A stretch of 64,000 nt of DNA from Annulohypoxylon bovei var. microspora (GCA_022836615.1 MU405315.1:62001-126000), one strand, 5' to 3'; positions 46,535 to 59,112 are shown, counted from the first letter of the stretch. The notes: generated by a model not told the origin, from the sequence alone. A program made the numbers and translations.

Positions 46535-48036
46535 TTAGTGAGCAGCGACGGCAGGTGTTTTGCTACTAGATCGGAGCGAAAACCACCCTTTCCGGCTCTG
46601 CTTAATCTCCGAGCTCTTGATCTCCGGGCTCTTGCTCAATTTTCCATGAGCTTTCCGCACGGGTTCGGAAATTGTCACAACCGTAACCTCTTCAACTTTT
46701 TGTTGAGTCGTATTATCCACTTGGCCGAAATTGCTCGTCGTGGGAGTAGCAATACTCATGCTATATCTGGTAGGACGTACAGTCTCGGTCGACATTCTAC
46801 CGACGTCGCTACTCAAAGGCCGGGATTTAGAGAGTCTACGTCTTCTTTTCTGCGTCGGCGGTGTCTCGGGGGCCATGGCTTGTTTGCTTGGCTGTATTGT
46901 AGTGACATCCGTGGAGGTCTTTAATTGCCCCGTTGAGAACCTTCTTTCTGATTGAATAGGAGGTTCACTCTTAGTCGCTGTCATTTTTTGCTTTCGCTCG
47001 GAGATAACGCGGTCTCGTGCGGTCGGTGATCCCGATGAGGGTTCAATAACACAAGGAGACAGGGGTGATGCGATGGCGAGACCGATAGATTCGGCAGATG
47101 AAGCGGTGGAAAAATGGCCAGAAGTGCTCGACGAAGAAGCTGTCGAGTTAGAACGCTCGGTGACAGAAGGAGGTGTGGTGGGCGTTTCCGCAACAAGTGG
47201 TCGCCTGCTCAAGGGACGAGGCGCTGAGAAATATGTGCTCTGAGCCCGGGGAGGATAGTACCGATCAGTCTTGGCTGGTGGCTCGTTAGCCGTTCCTGCA
47301 CTGGTCAGAGGTGTGCGGTAAGATTTCTCGCTGGAGGAAGCGCTTTGCTGGGAAACGCTTGAGTGGTAAGCGAGACTCTGGGGACGTCGATTAATGATGA
47401 TCTTGGTCTTCATCTCCAATCCATCATCAGAGCTACTTAGGTTTCCTGTGCTCTCATCACGGGACGCATCTATATAAAGGTCAGAATAATGTGTTAATAT
47501 CGAGTATGTGGTTGCTACGTACCTTTGCTTGATAAGATGCTGAATTGCCCTGGTGATAGTCTTGGGACTGGGCCTATCGATGAGGGGGATCGTACATGCT
47601 CCAGTCCCTTCCCCTTGGCACTTCCTCTACTTCCAGGTTGAGCGAAGTAGTCAGGGCCATCATGAAAATTGGCCAATTGATCGCGCCAGGACGTAGGTAC
47701 GTTGTTGTAGCTGTAATTCTTCGGAAGAGGGACGACAGGAGTACCATAGACGGACGCGTATGAGACGTAGGATAATGAGCTTCCTACCCGTGGCAGCCCA
47801 GCCATGTTAGACTCGTTAGCCATTATGGCAGTTCTTCGTTTATTCTGCTCCATGATCTTAGGCCTGTCGGCGTGCTTCCAGCTTGAAGGGACCCCCGAAA
47901 GAGCATCACTCGCAGCATGTGAAACTACATGCTTATAAGGTAACTTAACGGCCTCTTCCTTAGCTCTCTCGGCCTTCTTTGCGCTGTGCTCTTTGGCTTG
48001 TGCGCGGCCTCGCTTTATTATCGAAAAGACCGACAT
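46535..48036 (-). CDS. Conserved-looking fungal protein of unknown function
   Basis: Predicted 482-aa protein. Exons: 48036-47523 and 47469-46535 (GTACGT/TATAG), the join giving SSKDASRDESTG. The N-terminal part (about 1-110) is the ordered portion: MSVFSIIKRGRAQAKEH, a Lys/Glu helix, then KLPYKHVVSHAASDALSGVPSSWKHADRPKIMEQNKRR. It resembles a family of uncharacterised Pezizomycotina proteins that begin this way. The rest is Ser/Thr/Pro-rich and probably disordered, with RKGWFSLRSSSKTP near the C-terminus. There is no membrane segment. The ATG at 48036 is chosen because the family-like start begins there; the frame is open further upstream. Function unknown. Confidence 0.82.
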
Positions 48037-51000
48037 GGCGAATCCCGTTTTCTTGGGAGGTTGCAGGGCCAAAGCAAACCTCGGGGTCCAAAACAAAGAG
48101 GCTAGAATACGAATATGTAGTGTCTGGAACCGCAAGTTGATGTCAATCTAGGTCGAATGTAATATTCGCCGGTTACCACGCGGTCGACAAGACCTCGGAT
48201 GATGGGTCAGATAACGGCCGTCCTCCAAGGTATGTAGGTAGGCTAGGGTCGCAACCAGAAGACAATATAAAATACTCAGGGAAAGGATGATGTCGTAACG
48301 ATAACTGGAAAATCTAGAAAGTAGAACGAGGCTTAAGATTCGTCCTGTTCCTAGAGTAGGGTCAAGAAGGAGTATGTTTAATCCTGGTCGCATCGGTGGT
48401 GCTGCATCATAAAGCACAATGAATGAGTAGGTACTTAGGGGAAAGGAGCACAAACAGCTGCAGGAAGTAGGGTGGCGGGTGCTACGACACGCTGACGAGC
48501 AGAGAGGCCCAGTGGTTCCTTTACAAACCAAGAACCTTAGAGCAAGCCTCAAAATTTCGAGGAGGGCACGGTTATCTTATGTGAACAGACTCGAGAATAC
48601 ACGTACTGGTATAGACTCTGGTGGCGCTCGTTGGGACACTTAATTGGGACTGGGAATTTAACATTGGCGTAAATAGTTAGGCCTGGCGTGATTCTTTTCT
48701 GGCCAAATACCTAGATGTATCCATGGATGGCTGACACTCCCGAGTAAGGGGGGAGAAGTGGGTGGGTGTTCGGGGAGCGAACTGGACGCTCACTGTTACC
48801 CCAACGCGGCAAGGTCTATTCTGCTTATCATGTAGGGTCGCATCGCTATTTCATCCCACGCGATTCAGCGTAAGAACTGCACATGTACGATGCAATACCT
48901 GGAACGTTAGAACATTTATACACCATAAACATTATAAAATAGGTGATGATCAACATACTGTATACATGAGTGTCAATAACAAAAGCAGCAATACGGGGAA
49001 ATGGAATAAGAAACGAACTGTTGATTCATGCGGTAGAAAAGATAGAGTCGGTGATATGGGACTTGCATATGCAGAGATAGATGCATAGGGAATCCCATAG
49101 TCTCGTATTCCGGCTATCTAGACCCTTAATCAGAGCCGTAGTCTGATCGAAGCAGTATCACTACTGGACCACACGCACATAGCTTCAATGGTTCAGCCCA
49201 TGTAGTCGCTTGGAATCGGACGATAGGAATCCAGACCCATGGGTTCGTACAATACAGCTGCTACGTTGGCACATTAGCGAACCCATGTTCGGGTATGTTA
49301 TTATTCGCGATCGAATATTGATGAGTAAATACCAGACCCCGGACCGCCATTTAGGCACGGGGGTTTCTGTTCACCATGCTGCCATGAGGGTAGGTTTTAT
49401 ACTGCGTAGATCTCAATGCCACGTCAAATCTCACGAAACGAAAGTAATGGTGTCGAGATCGTCGTTATTCCGGGATTAATTGAGGCCATGATGATTTTGT
49501 CAACTACCTAGGTATGTACCTAGGTATATACATACATACAAATTTATTTATTTTTAGATTAGGTAAACACCCAAATAGGCAAGTCAAATAAGGTACCGAG
49601 GTTTCGGAGACGGTAGACCGAAGGAAGGAACCCCACAATGAACTCATCATGAATCTTTCCCAGACCGAGCTTTTGCGTGGTAGGCGATCTCTTTAAAGCT
49701 GTCATAAATAAATATTGATAATCGATCGATCAATCTTAAGATTAAGACCTTACATCTTATTCTTGGGACGTAGAAAAGTTTTATGCCATGGAAATAATTT
49801 CCAATATTTTTCAAAGGATATACCTACATACTTTAGGTAGGCATACAGCGTACGTCAATCTTTAACTAACAGCTTGTATTAAAACTAAGGCTCTGCTTGT
49901 AGGACAGAAGATTTTGGCGTCGAGCCGCTGTTACGAATTAATTCTCGTTAGAAAAAACATAGACAATGACATACTAACAGTTATATCACTTGTAAAAACT
50001 AAGGGCAGAAAGAGAAGCCGCTCCATCGGTCATTATAACCTGCTCTTATCTATTAAAAACTTGAGGCGGCGTACCACTATAAACGACTTGCATCTTGCTT
50101 TTGAAACAGCTCTTCAAGAAAGCTTGTCCATCTCCTCGGAATTCGAGTCTGGTGAAAATGGACACATGAAAAGAGTTGAACTAAGGGAAAACTTGGGCGC
50201 TCGGGATTTTATACAAGAACTGGACGCGCTTATCAAGCTGGCAAGAGATTGGTTACGGCTTCTGATAAATTCTCAATACCGTGATGACCCAGTTTATTGC
50301 TCTAAATATGCCGATCAAAGACAACGTAGCTTAACTACAAATGATAGCTTGCGACTGCGCGAGTAAACTCGAGGCGAGGTACTTCTGTTTCGAGGCCGGG
50401 ACCTAATACCTAGGTATATATGACTAGGTTGCCTTTCCACATGGACCGAGGCCCCTGTCTCTACCAGAGCCGTATTTGCTTGGGTAATACACTATATTAA
50501 CTATCTAATCGATTGGCGAGAGTAGGTATTCAGAGTAGTCGCGAGGAGCCTAATTAACGGCTTCAGAGCTGTAAGAATTCCACGGTGGGAGCAACCTAGG
50601 AGGATGGAAGTCCAGTACAATAGATTGTAAAACGACATTGAGCCTGTTGCCGAGGGGGATCGCAATTTTCTCGAATCACTGCGAACTCTTATGGACGAGA
50701 CAAGGGATTCCAATATGTTTCGGGAGGTATCCTGTAATTTCTTTACTCAGGCAAGTGAAGGCCTAAGACGTCGTGCTCGTGGTTCTCTCATGAACTTAGC
50801 CCAGGGCGTCAATAGAAACCTGAAATTTCGGGGCGAGAAACCTGGAGCACATACAGCCGCATCGGTTACAGGGAGCCGGTTAAACCTCCTGACCAATATA
50901 TGCTTCCATAGCGACGCCACTAAGCCAGACCCGTCGCGAGAGTTTATGAAATTATTAGATACACCTGTGTCGTTATATTTCAATTCAATCTAAGTATTGA

Positions 51001-52587
51001 GGTTTAATTTGTTATCTGTTAATATAGGTAGGAAGTTATACTTATTTAAGTACCTAGGTTTCTTATATGGCCAGGTGCAGATGTAGATATAAACGATCTG
51101 AACTAAGGGCTGTTTTTATGCGTCGATGCTTAGGTGTTGAAAGTTGCCCTCACCACTTTCAAATGATTCTCTTTCATAGGTATTAACTAAAGTAAGAATA
51201 TAATTCAATGTGCATACCTACCGGTAAGTAACTAACGAAGCTCGCTGTCTCTTATAACACGTGGGTTATGCTTGGCATATCGTGGTTCTATAAGATCAAC
51301 GATATTTGTACATAATAGGTAAGTTGACCTAAGTAGCCACTGCCGGCACTAATAAGTAAGGGCCAGGGTGACGAGTTGATTCACATCGAGTGTTAATCAA
51401 GAGTGACTATGGATGTGAATGTTGACTCAGTCTTGAGGGAAATCGAGAATGGTGTATATCTTATTTTATAGATACACAGTACTTACCTATATGTAGGTAG
51501 TTATTTAAACATTTGAAATACAAATGAGAGGTATGACCAAATCCCCCTCTGCCAAGACTCTCAATGTTCAATGTTTCTAAGTATATCCCTACTAGGTTCA
51601 AAATGTACATTAGATTTAACACGGATATTATATGTGTCTGTGCGCAATATCTAAGTACCTATCAAGTACATTGGTAAGGACCCATTCGAACTTTCCCACT
51701 GCCCCATCAATCTGAGCACGGACCATAAGGTCGTCCATCTTAGCAATCCGAGGGTGTCCAAAATAAAAAATCCCGACAGATTGAACAACATTGAACCTAC
51801 CTACCAACTTAATACCTTAGGCAAATATTCGCCGTCACTTTGGAAGTGTTCACGTTTACCATGCGTTATACATAGGTATCTTATCTAATTGCATCCGCAC
51901 TGGTAATTATAAGATTACATAACTACAGATTAAACATTTCAAGGTTTTCTATACCTCACCGGTATCGCTTCCGTTGCAGCGTTGGTATCTTTTCGCGGCT
52001 CGCTTAAAATACGTCACAACCGACCAACCTACAGCCAACCCCGATCTAAGCACGCCCCCCAAAGTGAACCGTACTCTTTAAACCCCCCCAGTCAAATCAG
52101 TCAAATCAGTCAGACCAGTCAGAATTGGTTAAGCCGGTCTCCAGACAAAATCCAATCTAGACCCTGTCGCACGGGAGGACAATCCTGCCCTGGCTGCCTT
52201 GCCTAGCCCGACTTCTCGACATTTACATCTCACGTCGCCTCATTCATCCCAAACCGCAATTCATCATCCACACACCACGAGCCACAGAGCCCCATCTCTG
52301 TCTGTCCGTAATCAACCGCATGCTACACCTTGTCTTTCTCTCGGCCCGCTCGTGCCTTTTTTTAATCTGATAGTCATCATTATCCTCGTCTCCCACCCCT
52401 CAACCTATTCATTCGTCGCGTGCGCGCCCGTCAATTAGCGCGCCAATATCGAGAAAAAGTGGCTGCGCTCACTCTTCTCAGTCAGACCGATACCGAATTA
52501 TCCCTTCAACAACATCTAGCTCTTGCACCTGATCTCCTGCAGTATAATCGACTGAGTGCCGACACCGAATCTGATACACCGTTGACG
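48037..52587. other. Gene-poor region, with possible relic coding fragments
   Basis: 4.5 kb between the 482-aa protein gene and PSY2. Two coding-like fragments lie at 49914-51000 (listed separately). Several palindromic CCTAGGTA motifs occur (about 49507-49528, 50409-50416, 51048-51056). A CAGTCAAAT/CAGTCAGA direct repeat at about 52089-52125 and a C-rich stretch precede PSY2 and likely belong to its leader. Confidence 0.5.
49914..50993 (+). pseudogene. Two coding-like fragments, possible gene relic
   Basis: Frame 49914-50366 (150 codons) and frame 50643-50993 (about 117 codons) have protein-like composition (helical, charged: LHLAFETALQESLSISSEFE; RNFLESLRTLMDETRDSNMF). The stretch between them is broken by stops with no good splice pair visible. 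The first fragment lacks an ATG at its upstream edge. They could be remains of one helical protein or chance frames. No family is recognised. Confidence 0.22.
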
Positions 52588-55540
52588 ATGGCGGCACAGC
52601 CTGTGCCTCATCTGTCGACGGACAAGAAACGAGTCAAGGTTTACGAGCTGCGCAACAATGACTGGTTCGATCGTGGCACCGGTTTTTGTACTGCCGCCTT
52701 CAATATTGTAAGCCCTGAGAAACTCGCGACGCGATTCGCGCACACCTTACTTCGACGTCGCATTTTTATACATTTCTTTGTCATCCTATTTTTCTTAAAA
52801 CTTTCTCTTAACCTACAATCACTAACGCGATCGTTATCTGCAGTCTGAAGATGGCCAGCAACGAGAGCCGCGAGTAATCGTCGAGTCCGAAGACCAACCT
52901 GATCGTGTATTGCTCGAGACGAGAATCTGCAAAGAAGATGGCTTCCACAAACAACAGGGTATGTCGACCACCCAACGCAAAACCGTCAGGAGCTATGTGA
53001 TTGTTAACCGTCGTCTCTCTAGAAACTTTGATCGTCTGGACCGAACCTACCAGTGGTGTGGATATGGCCCTTAGCTTTCAAGAAGCCGAGGGCTGCGCCA
53101 TAATATGGTACGACTCACCGCAATCCCTAGCCAACCACCTGACATACCTTTGTGAAGAAATAGCTAAAGATGTTACAGGAAGTTCATTAATAGCATTCAG
53201 CAACAATGCCATTCTATGAATGCGCCAGGTATTTATCCATTGGTCTCCATTGACTGGGAAAGCTGCTAATCTAGTTCTGGTAGATGATAGCCTATCTGAA
53301 GATCTTGCTATGGAAATGCCAAATCCTATTTCCCTCCCTCCAGCTTCTATGGCTAACCTTGCTGATATCGAATCGCAAATGCGCGGCTTTAGTGGAACGG
53401 CCAATGGCCGTGACGCCCTCACAAAATATGTACTGACCGAGAACTTTATCGGCAAGCTGATTCCTCTGGTTTCTGATGCGGAGGACCTCGAAAGCCTTAA
53501 TGACCTACATCGTCTCTGCAACATTATGAAGATCGTCATTCTTCTCAACGATACGAGTATCATAGAACATGCTGTATCCGATGAGTGTGTGATTGGCGTC
53601 GTAGGCGCGTTAGAATACGACCCGGATTTTCCTAGCCATAAAGCCAACCATCGTCAATGGTTAGAGGGCGAAGGCCGATATAAGGAGGTTGTGCGTATCG
53701 AGGATGCCCATATATTAAAGAAGATCCACCAAACGTATCGACTACAATATCTGAAGGATGTTGTGTTGGCACGTATCCTCGACGATAACACTTTTTCGGT
53801 ATTGAACTCGCTCATCTTCTTCAACCAGGTCGATATCGTACAACATCTACAATCTAATGCGACCTTCTTAGCCGAGTTGTTTCACATATTCAAATCTCAC
53901 CTACCCGACCCGAGGCGTAAGAAGGAGGCGGTGCTATTCATCCAGCAATGTTGCACAATTGCCAAAAACCTTCAACCTCCAGCTCGCCAGACTCTGTATA
54001 ACAATTTCCTCGCCCATGGTCTTCTTCAAGTCATTAACTTTGGCTTGCGGCATGGCGATGTGGCGGTCCGAGTTGGGGCTACTGACATATTGGTATCCAT
54101 GATCGATCATGATCCGCAGATGATTCGAGCCATGATATACCGCCAGCTTCAAGAGAAACAACCGCCTCTAACGGACTCACTGATCGACTTGCTCTTAGTG
54201 GAGGTTGATCTAGGTGTCAAATCGCAAATATCCGATGCGTTGAAGGTGCTTCTTGATCAGGGCCCGCCACCCCAACAGGAGGCATATGCGAAAGCGAACG
54301 GCGAGTATGCAGTTAGAACCGCTTCTCGAATACCACCGGCCGCAGACCCGCAGCAGGATAACTTCCTAAATAGCTTCTACGAATGTTCGGCTACCAAGCT
54401 GTTTCAGCCCTTGATTAACTTGCAAGGCAGAACCACCATGGAATTCACAGTCCAGCAGGCTTCCATGTTCACTTATCTCATCGAGATCCTTTGCTTCTTC
54501 ATCCGGCAGCACCAGCACCGTAGCAAATTTTTCGTCTTGAATAACGACATCGTCGTGCGCATCAGCCAGCTTCTAAGCTGCCCAGAGAAATTCCTGAAAC
54601 TTGGTGGGTTCTTAGTGGTCGCTGGTTCTATTTCGTTGCTAATTCCCTCGCAGTTGCTATCCGATTCCTTCGTCAGCTAATTAGCCTGCAAGATGAGTTT
54701 TACGTCAAACATGTGTCGGAGAAGAAAGTCATAGGCCCAATCCTCGACGTTCTTATCAAGACCATGCCGAGGGATAATTTGCTTTGCTCTGCCTGTTTGG
54801 AGTTCTTCGAATTTATTCGGAAGGAGAATATCAAGGAGCTCATAAAGCACATTGTCGAGAACTACCGTGATAAAGCGCAGGCGCTGTCCTACCTGGATCT
54901 ATTTAGGACCATGTTGATGCGGTACGACCAGACCGGAGGATTCAGTGTCAATATGGACTATTTTATAGAGGTGGATGAGGAGCCCAGGAAACGGCAAAAC
55001 ATCATCAATCCAAAGACTGGGGCTTTAATGGAACATCTCGTCATGGACCAGGCCGAGGAGGAATATTGGAACACATCTGATGAGGAAGAGGACATGCAGG
55101 GAAAACCTGGAAGCCGAGCACCCATAAACGGAGAATCGCCAGACACAAAACCGCTGGTCGATTATGCATCGGATGAAGAGGGAGACGAGAATTTGGAAGC
55201 CGGGGCGCTTTCGGCCGACGAAGATAGGCAAGATGATAGGCTTAGAAAGACAGGCGAAAGTCCGAGAAACGTCGCCCCTCCACTGGAGCGTTTGTCTGAA
55301 AAACGACGACGCGAAGAGGATGAGGAAGACGATCTAAGCAAAATGGTCCAGCACAAACGTCGAAATAGCACGTCAGCCAGTTCCAACTCTTCTACCGTCT
55401 CTGGTGTCCTTAGGAAGAAGAAGAGTATTTCTGGCGCTCGGGATGCTGGGGGCGGCCCAAGAAAGATCGCTATTAGTCTTTCTCCCAACTTAAAGAGCGG
55501 TAACGGACAAGGTCACGGCCGGTCGGATGGCGAGGCGTGA
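52588..55540 (+). CDS. PSY2: Protein phosphatase 4 regulatory subunit 3 (Psy2/SMEK)
   Basis: Predicted 861-aa subunit that directs the PP4 catalytic subunit to substrates in DNA-damage and checkpoint signalling. Six exons: 52588-52707, 52844-52958, 53023-53107, 53179-53228, 53275-54603, 54654-55540. The N-terminal EVH1-like domain (about 13-125) is rebuilt by the joins: RVKVYELRNNDWFDRGTGFC, then LIVWTEP, DMALSFQEAEGCAIIWKFIN. The SMK-1 domain follows (MPNPISLPPASMANLADIES onward), then ARM/HEAT-like helices with LNDTSIIEHAVSDECVIGVV and FLKLVAIRFLRQLISLQDEF. The C-terminus is acidic then basic, with KRRREED as a possible nuclear signal. Intron 4 is only 46 nt and exon 4 only 50 nt. Confidence 0.95.
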
Positions 55541-56131
55541 AAAGATCCAGAATCGACTATTTTTCAGTACCTTACTAACGCTCTGGCATGATCTGGTTTC
55601 GGCACATCAATAATGATAGGGAAAGGGGGCCGGCGTTTGGCGAGAAGATCCTTTTTTCGAGCCCGCGTGCCAGATAAGGATAAAGCCCAGGAGCTAGGGA
55701 AAGGCAAAAGGGGGCGAGGAGTTATCCGGGGTCAAGGCCAGAGTTATGTACCTGTGATCCATCTAAGATGTCGAGGTCGGCGCTGTCGAGGAAGTTTAGT
55801 TGCTAAAGCTGTATGGCCTACCCGGTTGCCGCAGGCTAGGAGAATGTCTCGTCAGTGTACTATTAGGTATTGTTATGAGTTGCCCCGACGAATAACCCGG
55901 GGTCTGTGATACGCAATCCGGGCAGAGATTGATAGGGGGAGTAGCACAAACAAAACAACAAATGCAGAGCTAGTTTGGCGCTTCATGTTCTTCGGTGTCT
56001 ATCGGCGTTGATTCTTCACGGGGTATACATAACTTCTCTTACGTGCTACAGATAGCCTTGGGCGTTGAATGATACCGCTGGATATTACTTCTAGGTTTCC
56101 GTTTTCAAACACTTATCGAGCTATATGCTAC
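55541..56131. other. Convergent intergenic spacer
   Basis: 3' sides of PSY2 (plus) and the oxidoreductase gene (minus). A basic 98-codon frame at 55613-55909 has an ATG but only Arg/Gly-rich content and is not called. Confidence 0.55.
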
Positions 56132-57297
56132 CTAAAGTTTTGCCCCTGCGTCGTCATCGGGCGAGGAGATCTCTATGACAAGCTTACCGAACTGCTTCCC
56201 ATTCTTCATGTCGTCAAATAGGCCGTTGATTGCCTCGATGTTGTCCAACCCCTTTACGACGCGGCTCACGACCGGTTTTATCTTGTGCTCCCGCACGAAC
56301 GCAACCATGTCCCGGAACTCTATCCGCGACCCCATCGTGCTGCCCCTAAGATCGATGTTCTTCATCACGGCCTGCATCGTCCAGTCCATCTTCGGACCCA
56401 CCGTCATCCCGTACACCGAGATCACACCTCCCGGGCGCAATAGCTTGACGCTCTTTGACACGATGTCCCCGCCTGCGCCGTCGATTACGGCGTCCAGATA
56501 CGGGCGCGAGGCGGGCAGCTGCGCCGCAAGCTGCTTCTCCCAAGACGCCTCTTTGTACGATACCCCGCCCGCGGCGCCCAGCGCCCTCGCACGCTCGAGC
56601 TTGGCCGCCGAGCTCGACGTCACGTACACTTTACACCCCAGCGCGACGCCGAACTGCAGCGCAGCGAGGGCCACGCCGCCCCCGATCCCGGTCACGAGGA
56701 TGTTCTTCCCGGCCGCGGCGGCGACGTCGCCGTCCAACCCCTTCGTCACGAGCGCGCGCCACGCCGTCAGCCCCACCAGGGGCAGGGCGGCGGCCTCGTT
56801 GGGCGACAGGTGCGCGGGCGCGAGCTCGACCTCGGCCTCGTCGACGACGACGTAGTCCTGCGCGGCGCCCGTCGGGTACAATGCCGCGGCGCCGATGACG
56901 CTGAACCGCGCGATGTCCTCGGGGCCGTCGGGCGACGCGGCCCAGCCCCGGGAGGGGGTCAGGAGGACGCGCCGGCCGAGCAGGTGCGGGGACGAGGGCG
57001 CCGCGACCACGCTGCCGAACCCGTCGGCCAGCAGCGGGTGCGCGAACGAGATCCCCGGGTACAGCGCCTGCCGGATGAACAGGTCGCGGTGGTTGAGGGC
57101 CGCGGAGTGGACGCGGACGAGCAGCTCCTTGGGCCCCGGGGCGGGCTTGGGGAGGTGGTTGATTTGGAGGCTGTGAATAGGTGCGGTGTGAGCGTCGGTC
57201 GTGCGGAAAAGGGGGAAAGGAAAAAAGGGGGGGCTCACGGGTAGTAGACCTGGCCGGGCTTGCCGTCGATCTTCTTGATGGTTAGAGATTGTGACAT
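56132..57297 (-). CDS. MDR-superfamily NAD(P)H-dependent oxidoreductase, zinc-less
   Basis: Predicted 365-aa medium-chain dehydrogenase/reductase. Exons: 57297-57239 and 57170-56132 (GTGAGC/CACAG), joined within Pro to give KPGQVYYPLQINHLPKPAPG. The GroES-like domain has ELLVRVHSAALNHRDLFIR, but the GHE motif and zinc ligands of alcohol dehydrogenases are absent (ADGFGSVV instead), as in quinone-oxidoreductase-like members. The Rossmann core reads ILVTGIGGGVALAALQFGVA, followed by KVYVTSSSAAKLERARALGA, and LLRPGGVISVYGMT is also characteristic. Substrate unknown. Exon 2 is strongly GC-rich. Confidence 0.9.
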
Positions 57298-57645
57298 CTT
57301 GGGCAAGGTCGGTCCGCTCATGTGATCATGATATTATTGAGTTTTTACATCTAGGTAGCCTGGCCTAGATAAATTAACTGAATGTCTCACTTATGCCCGA
57401 GTTTTAGGAGGGTTATTGTGGCGAAGTTAGGAAAAAAAAAAAAGGGTTACTTAATTAAGGTTAGTCGCATATGCTGAGATAGGAAAGAAAAAATTACCCA
57501 GGTAAGAAAAATTACCCAGGTGGGAAAAGGTGGGGCCTGTGATTGTAAACCAATTAAATCAAATCATTTAAAGAATAGAAGTGGGCTTGATGAGTCAGCA
57601 GGGGTTTTCAGCCAATTAAGGTAAGGCATTTTGATGACATAATTA

Positions 57646-57693
57646 GGAAAACTTTTTTTTCTCTTTTAATTTTCTTTTAAAAAAAAGTTTTCC
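57646..57693. repeat. Perfect 15-bp hairpin
   Basis: GGAAAACTTTTTTTT (57646-57660) and its exact reverse complement (57679-57693) enclose an 18-nt T-rich loop. It may be the core of a small foldback element or a transcript-end hairpin; its role is unknown. Confidence 0.65.
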
Positions 57694-57815
57694 TTACTTA
57701 TATATTATCCGCCAAAGGTCGATTTTATTCATCTTCAACAGGTCAGGTCAGGGACCTGACCTAGGAGGGGTTGCCTTTCGTCTTTATATAAGGGATTCAA
57801 AGCCCCTGAAAGGGT

Positions 57816-57930
57816 AGTCTCGAAGAGGATGACTAAGCACAGTCTCGAAGAGGATGACTAAGCACAGTCTCGAAGAGGATGACTAAGCACAGTCTCGAAG
57901 AGGATGATTAAGCAAAGCCTCGAAAACTGG
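57816..57930. repeat. 25-bp tandem repeat, four units plus a partial fifth
   Basis: The unit begins AGTCTCGAAGAGGATGACTA and continues AGCAC. It occurs at 57816, 57841 and 57866 without change and at 57891 with minor changes; a degenerate fifth copy (AGCCTCGAAAACTGG) ends the array. Confidence 0.92.
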
Positions 57931-58335
57931 CCCCTGCGCAAGGGGAGAAACTTATGTAAGCAGCTATGCATCCAATTAAACGTTGTAAAAAGGGGGAGAC
58001 AAGGGAAAAAGGTGGGTCAACGAGAAAGATGCACCCAATCAAACGAAGGCGCTTACCTAATCGATTTCTGACAACCATATCGGGAGCCGTCAAGTCGATG
58101 AAAACCTGACCTAAACTGACCAATTGACCAATCGACGGCCGCGGGCGGCCGGCGGAGGGTTTTTGCGAGGCGCGCGCAGCGCGCCGAGCAAAGGCACGCA
58201 GCCGCCAGTACGGAGGGCTTGGAGGGTTGAGGGCGGCGGGACGAGCAGTGATATATAAAAATAAGTAAAAGGTTGCAAAGCATGGGATTCGAACCCGAGA
58301 TGTTTTAAGGTGGCCCGTGCAGGTGTGGAAAGTTC

Positions 58336-59071
58336 CGGTAACTTTAATTGTACAGGTGCTACTTTTTGAAAATATAGGTAAATCCACTTTTACCCCGCAG
58401 CCTACTTTTTATTGGCTAGTGGCTAACTTACTTCCATTTTTAGAACTTTGTGACCGCGAAGACCTTTCAACCAATCAAAACGCGTAAATTGCGTTTCTCA
58501 ATTGCCTCACTTTTCAAACGTTTTCAAGCCATGGTAACCTTTATTTAAATTGAAAAAAAATCGGGTGCATCGTATCTTATTAAGGCAATCAATTAATCTA
58601 TATCGCATTCTTATTAAAAATGTAAGGGCTTAAATATTAAGTAAAATCTAAGCTGTTTAAAACTTACCTTAAGTAAGCATGTTGACTTCTAAGGGTATCA
58701 CGTGTTGCTGCCAAGAAATCCAGTGCGCTTACTTCAAACCCTCGAAACACGTACAAATATCAAGTGCATCTAAATAAAAATTATATCATTCGATCTGTTA
58801 AATTGAGAGCTTTATAACTATATAATTTGCATTATTAGAAGCACTATAATTGGAAAGTTATTTTGATTCCTTTCAAATGTTGATGTTTTACGCTTAAACC
58901 ATTGAACAGTCACGTGGTACCCTTTATGTCACCACGTAACCTGCATAACAACGTTTTTATGGAAGATATACGTAAGTATCTAAGCTTTAGTGGTTTAACC
59001 AATGATGTGTTCAAGAAAAATAGATTTACCTATATTTTCAAAAAGTAGCACCTATACAATTAAAGTTACCG
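58336..59071. mobile_element. 736-bp element bounded by 49-bp inverted repeats
   Basis: Left arm 58336-58384 (CGGTAACTTTAATTGTACAG...GGTAAATC) and right arm 59023-59071 are reverse complements with a single mismatch over 49 nt. The 638-bp interior is AT-rich and has no coding frame. No clear target-site duplication is seen next to the arms, so the true ends may lie a little outside. It is best read as a non-autonomous inverted-repeat transposon or its remnant. Confidence 0.65.
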
Positions 59072-59112
59072 ATAAAGCTGCCCTTCACTCATTTTTTATG
59101 GGCAGGCTGCAC

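Noticed and set aside
55613..55909. 98-codon basic frame downstream of PSY2
   Set aside because: Arg/Gly-rich, no family character, lies in the 3' UTR region of PSY2.
57816..57930. 25-bp array as a CRISPR array
   Set aside because: Units are directly adjacent without spacers and the genome is eukaryotic.
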